DNA from: Campylobacterota bacterium
GTDB lineage: Bacteria > Campylobacterota > Campylobacteria > Campylobacterales > Sulfurospirillaceae
Direction of reading: 5' to 3'
Length of the DNA stretch: 8,125 bases
NCBI GenBank assembly: GCA_009930355.1
Contig: RZYK01000084.1
Location: 1-8,125, forward strand
Shown: positions 6,180 through 8,125 of the stretch, piece by piece
How the letters are laid out: each line of letters begins with the position of its first letter
Position numbering within the stretch: the first letter of the stretch is position 1
Notes under the pieces: generated by a model
The model's database searches: none
Told to the model about the DNA's origin: nothing
The model's input: the letters and a program-made list of their open reading frames with translations, nothing else
Translations under genes and position numbers: made by a program

Positions 6180-7554
6180 TTTCATCAACATATCCTTACT
6201 TACAACGCTTATCTTATCAGGATGTTCACTGGCTCCTACCTTACAAGTGCCTACAATTGAGCAACCTACAAAACAGAAGAGTGTTTTACATGTAAAAGAA
6301 AAATGGTGGGAAATTTTTGGCGATACAACGCTTAATAGCCTTATTGAAGAGGCTTTAATTCATAACGATGATCTCAAACTCTCTGCACTTCGCATTCTTA
6401 AAGCCAAACAAACATATGGGCTCAGTGATGCCAATCTTTACCCGACACTCAATGCCACAGGATCTTTTAGCAAACAACAAACCAGCGGGGAAACCTATCA
6501 AAAGAAAGAAAATGCCTATACAGAGTATTCCTTAGGTCTCTCGTTACAATACGAGATAGACTTTTGGGGAAAACTAAGCAACCAAGCCGAGTCCAATTGG
6601 TCTTTATATCTTGGAAGTGAAATGGCACGCCAAACGGTGACCAATACCCTCATCAATGATATTATTCAAGCGTATTTAAATCTTGCCTCATTGGAAGAGC
6701 GTATCAAAATTCTTAATGAAACCATTGAAAATTATCGTCAAAGCTATGAATTTAGAAGTAAACAACACCAAGCAGGAAGTATCAATGAACTGCTTGCAAC
6801 CCAATCTTTAGCACAATACAACAATTCCAGTGCAACCAAAGGAGTGTTGCTTGAAACCAAAATAGCTCAACAAAGTGCCTTAGCACTGCTTCTAGGAAAA
6901 TCTCCTAAAGAGCTTTTTGAGGGAGAAAAACCGTTGATAACCCACCTGCCTTCTCCTATTATTGTACCCAATGGAGTTTCCTCTGATTTGCTTGAAAATA
7001 GACCCGATGTCCAAGAAGCACTGATGAGTTTAAAAAGTAAAAATGCCCTCATCGGGGTGGAGCGTTCTGCTTATTTCCCCAGTATTAGCCTCACAGGAAG
7101 CTACGGACAACAAAGTGAAAACTCAGGTAACCTTTTTCAATCAAGTGCCACTAAATGGGGTTTTGGACCTACATTTACTTTGCCTATTTTTGATTTTGGG
7201 AAAATCAATACCAAAGTTGAGATGTCAAAAACGGATTTACAAAGTGCGCTGATCAGCTATGAGCAAACGGTAAAAAAAGCGTATAAAGAGGTTTATGACG
7301 CGCTCTCTAAACAAGAATTAATTCAAAATCGACTCTCATTTAACGAAAATGAGATAAAGTCCTATCAAAAAATGGTTTATATCACGACAACGCGCTTTGA
7401 AGATGGTGCGGCAAACTGGTTAGAAGTTCTTGATTCTCAAAAAAGCCTCTTAAACGCATCACTCACGCATGTCACAACACGCCAAACACTCCTCTCCGCA
7501 CAAGCAGAACTCTTTAAAGCCTTAGGTGGAGGATGGAATCAGACTTTAAAGTAA
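6169..7554 (+). CDS. RND efflux outer-membrane lipoprotein channel (OprM/CmeC/NodT type, TolC superfamily)
   Basis: A 461-residue outer-membrane factor that forms the trimeric exit duct of the pump. Start chosen at 6169: AAAGGAG at 6156-6162 sits 6 bases before it, and the protein begins with a lipoprotein signal, MKRNFINISLLTTLILSGC, with lipobox LSGC and acylated Cys19. An in-frame ATG at 6151 has no such site. Two outer-membrane efflux (OEP) repeats are visible. The first covers about 45-240, with WWEIFGDTTLNSLIEEAL at 46-63, NLYPTLNATGSF at 89-100 and LQYEIDFWGKLSNQAES at 126-142. The second covers about 270-455, with NRPDVQEALMSLKSKNALIG at 277-296, AYFPSISLTGSYG at 301-313, FTLPIFDFGKINTKV at 336-350 and the terminal helix ending LFKALGGGWN. 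It overlaps the permease gene by 11 bases, so the ribosome site lies inside permease codons and translation is probably coupled. Last gene of the operon. Confidence 0.95.
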   Translation: MKRNFINISLLTTLILSGCSLAPTLQVPTIEQPTKQKSVLHVKEKWWEIFGDTTLNSLIEEALIHNDDLKLSALRILKAKQTYGLSDANLYPTLNATGSFSKQQTSGETYQKKENAYTEYSLGLSLQYEIDFWGKLSNQAESNWSLYLGSEMARQTVTNTLINDIIQAYLNLASLEERIKILNETIENYRQSYEFRSKQHQAGSINELLATQSLAQYNNSSATKGVLLETKIAQQSALALLLGKSPKELFEGEKPLITHLPSPIIVPNGVSSDLLENRPDVQEALMSLKSKNALIGVERSAYFPSISLTGSYGQQSENSGNLFQSSATKWGFGPTFTLPIFDFGKINTKVEMSKTDLQSALISYEQTVKKAYKEVYDALSKQELIQNRLSFNENEIKSYQKMVYITTTRFEDGAANWLEVLDSQKSLLNASLTHVTTRQTLLSAQAELFKALGGGWNQTLK

Positions 7555-7557
7555 GTA

Positions 7558-7578
7558 AAAGAGGGCATTTCCCTCTTT
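7558..7578. terminator. Hairpin terminator, probably bidirectional, between the efflux operon and the pstS fragment
   Basis: A perfect 8-bp stem AAAGAGGG / CCCTCTTT with a 5-nt loop starts 3 bases after the outer-membrane gene stop. The stem ends in TTT on the plus strand. On the minus strand it is followed by TTTTAC and further T-rich sequence, so it could stop transcription from both convergent units. The U-tract is short, so efficiency is uncertain. Confidence 0.7.
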
Positions 7579-7607
7579 CACTGTATCTCGTCTATTATGA
7601 GAGTAAT

Positions 7608-7949
7608 TTATGGAAGAATAGTGTGTTTTTTAACCATTTCTTCAGTTAGCTTTGTCTTTGCAAATACTGCCGCTTGAACTTTTTTAAGCTCATCTGTTGG
7701 CATTGGGATAAGACCAATGGTTTTTAGAACACCATTTTGACCGATCATTTTATCATCAGCATAGAGTTTAAAAAATTCATCCATACCTTTAACTGAAGTA
7801 CGATGTGAGTTTTTTGCATAAACAAACATACTGCGTGAAACAGGATATTTACCACTTGATATATTTTGTGCTGTTGCTTCAACGCCATCCAAAGATGCTC
7901 CATTTAGCTTATCTGGATTTTCTTCTAAGAAGCTATAACGGGTGGAAAC
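7608..7949 (-). pseudogene. pstS: 5'-truncated phosphate ABC transporter substrate-binding protein (PstS), C-terminal remnant
   Basis: About 114 codons ending in TAA at 7608-7610. The recognisable text starts RYSFLEENPDKLNGASLDGV (from 7940), then ISSGKYPVSRSMFVYAKNSH, MDEFFKLYADDK, NGVLKTIGLIPMP and a charged tail. It matches the C-terminal third of periplasmic PstS-type phosphate-binding proteins, which scavenge phosphate for the PstCAB importer; the G-x-Y-P-x-S-R-x-x-F-x-Y stretch is highly conserved there. Full-length proteins have about 330 residues. Upstream the same frame hits TAG at 7950-7952, and the sequence no longer resembles PstS: no signal peptide, no phosphate-binding N-lobe. 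No Shine-Dalgarno supports a restart at the TTG at 7892. The gene is broken, and what remains cannot bind phosphate. The adjacent hairpin fits its original terminator. Confidence 0.75.
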
Positions 7950-8009
7950 CTACAAAGGGACTTTTTTCCCTATGCGTTTTAAAAGCAGCTTAAATCCATC
8001 ATAAATGAG
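7950..8009 (-). other. Unassigned joint between the pstS remnant and an upstream reading frame
   Basis: This 60-bp stretch belongs to neither flanking homology. It is bounded by in-frame TAG codons at 7950-7952 and 8010-8012. On the plus strand it contains a small inverted repeat, AGGGA-6 nt-TCCCT at 7956-7971, around a T-run. It may be the scar of a deletion or of a lost insertion element, but I recognise no terminal repeat or transposase text. Confidence 0.3.
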
Positions 8010-8125
8010 CTATACCAACAGCTGTCTAATCGACGTGTGTGCAGGCATTCTCATCGCTTCAACTGCAAAATTAATCTCTTTTGCGATCGTCGCAACATCG
8101 ATTTTCCATTCCGGGATATTGTATC
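8010..8125 (-). CDS. C-terminal tail of an unidentified protein, possibly a short-chain dehydrogenase (partial)
   Basis: The minus-strand frame is open from the right edge to TAG at 8010-8012, about 37 residues: YNIPEWKIDVATIAKEINFA followed by VEAMRMPAHTSIRQLLV. The layout (a helix with VA-x-x-I, then x-P-x-H-T-x-I-x-x-L-L-V) resembles the last helix and strand of classical short-chain dehydrogenases, which usually continue with a short P-T-x-Q tail that is missing here. The match is weak and made from memory, so the gene is best treated as unassigned. It lies in the same frame as the pstS remnant downstream, separated by two stops. Whether it is a natural end or another truncated gene cannot be decided inside this window. 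Confidence 0.35.
   Translation of the reverse strand, partial: YNIPEWKIDVATIAKEINFAVEAMRMPAHTSIRQLLV

Noticed and set aside
7608..7892. A functional 94-codon gene starting at TTG 7892
   Set aside because: The text upstream of that TTG is still PstS-like, so the TTG is an internal Leu codon; no ribosome site is present.
7956..7971. AGGGA-TCCCT inverted repeat as a terminator or insertion-sequence end
   Set aside because: The arms are only 5 bp, and there is no partner terminal repeat, target duplication or transposase text.

Overview
The window reads like the chromosome of a Campylobacterota (epsilonproteobacterial) species, most likely near Sulfurospirillum. The grounds are an AT-leaning composition, codon choice, closely packed genes, and an RND pump resembling the Campylobacter CmeABC type. 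The assignment rests on style and protein resemblance, not on a search.

Left part (1-1340, minus strand): a type IV toxin-antitoxin operon of the AbiE family. The antitoxin gene abiEi is complete and overlaps the toxin gene abiEii by 20 bases. The abiEii gene runs off the left edge after 184 codons. Upstream of abiEi is a twice-repeated 44-bp module, each copy holding a 12-bp perfect palindrome; these are candidate operators.

Middle gap (1341-1931): no intact gene, but not empty. On the minus strand it carries two recognisable gene fossils. One is the last 32 codons of a type I restriction specificity subunit (HsdS). The other is the C-terminal part of a HigA-type antitoxin, with one in-frame amber codon where the family usually has Trp. 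With AbiE this looks like an eroded defence/toxin-antitoxin island. The right end of the gap holds the promoter of the next operon, with two inverted repeats that could be repressor sites.

Central part (1932-7554, plus strand): a complete tripartite RND efflux operon. It encodes a periplasmic adaptor, an HAE1-type inner-membrane proton/drug antiporter and an outer-membrane lipoprotein channel. The genes abut or overlap (0-nt gap, then an 11-nt overlap), so they are probably co-transcribed and translationally coupled. Together they should form one envelope-spanning pump that expels hydrophobic or amphiphilic compounds. A hairpin at 7558-7578 closes the operon.

Right part (7608-8125, minus strand): a 5'-truncated pstS (phosphate-binding protein) fragment that faces the pump operon. 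Behind it is a short unassigned joint with two in-frame stops, then the tail of another reading frame that faintly resembles the C-terminus of short-chain dehydrogenases. The pump operon is therefore flanked on both sides by gene debris, which suggests a rearrangement-prone locus.

I found no CRISPR array, tRNA, rRNA or intact insertion sequence. I do not see a clearly new biological system. The least ordinary items are the two defence-gene fossils, the duplicated palindromic module in front of abiE, and the truncated pstS junction.
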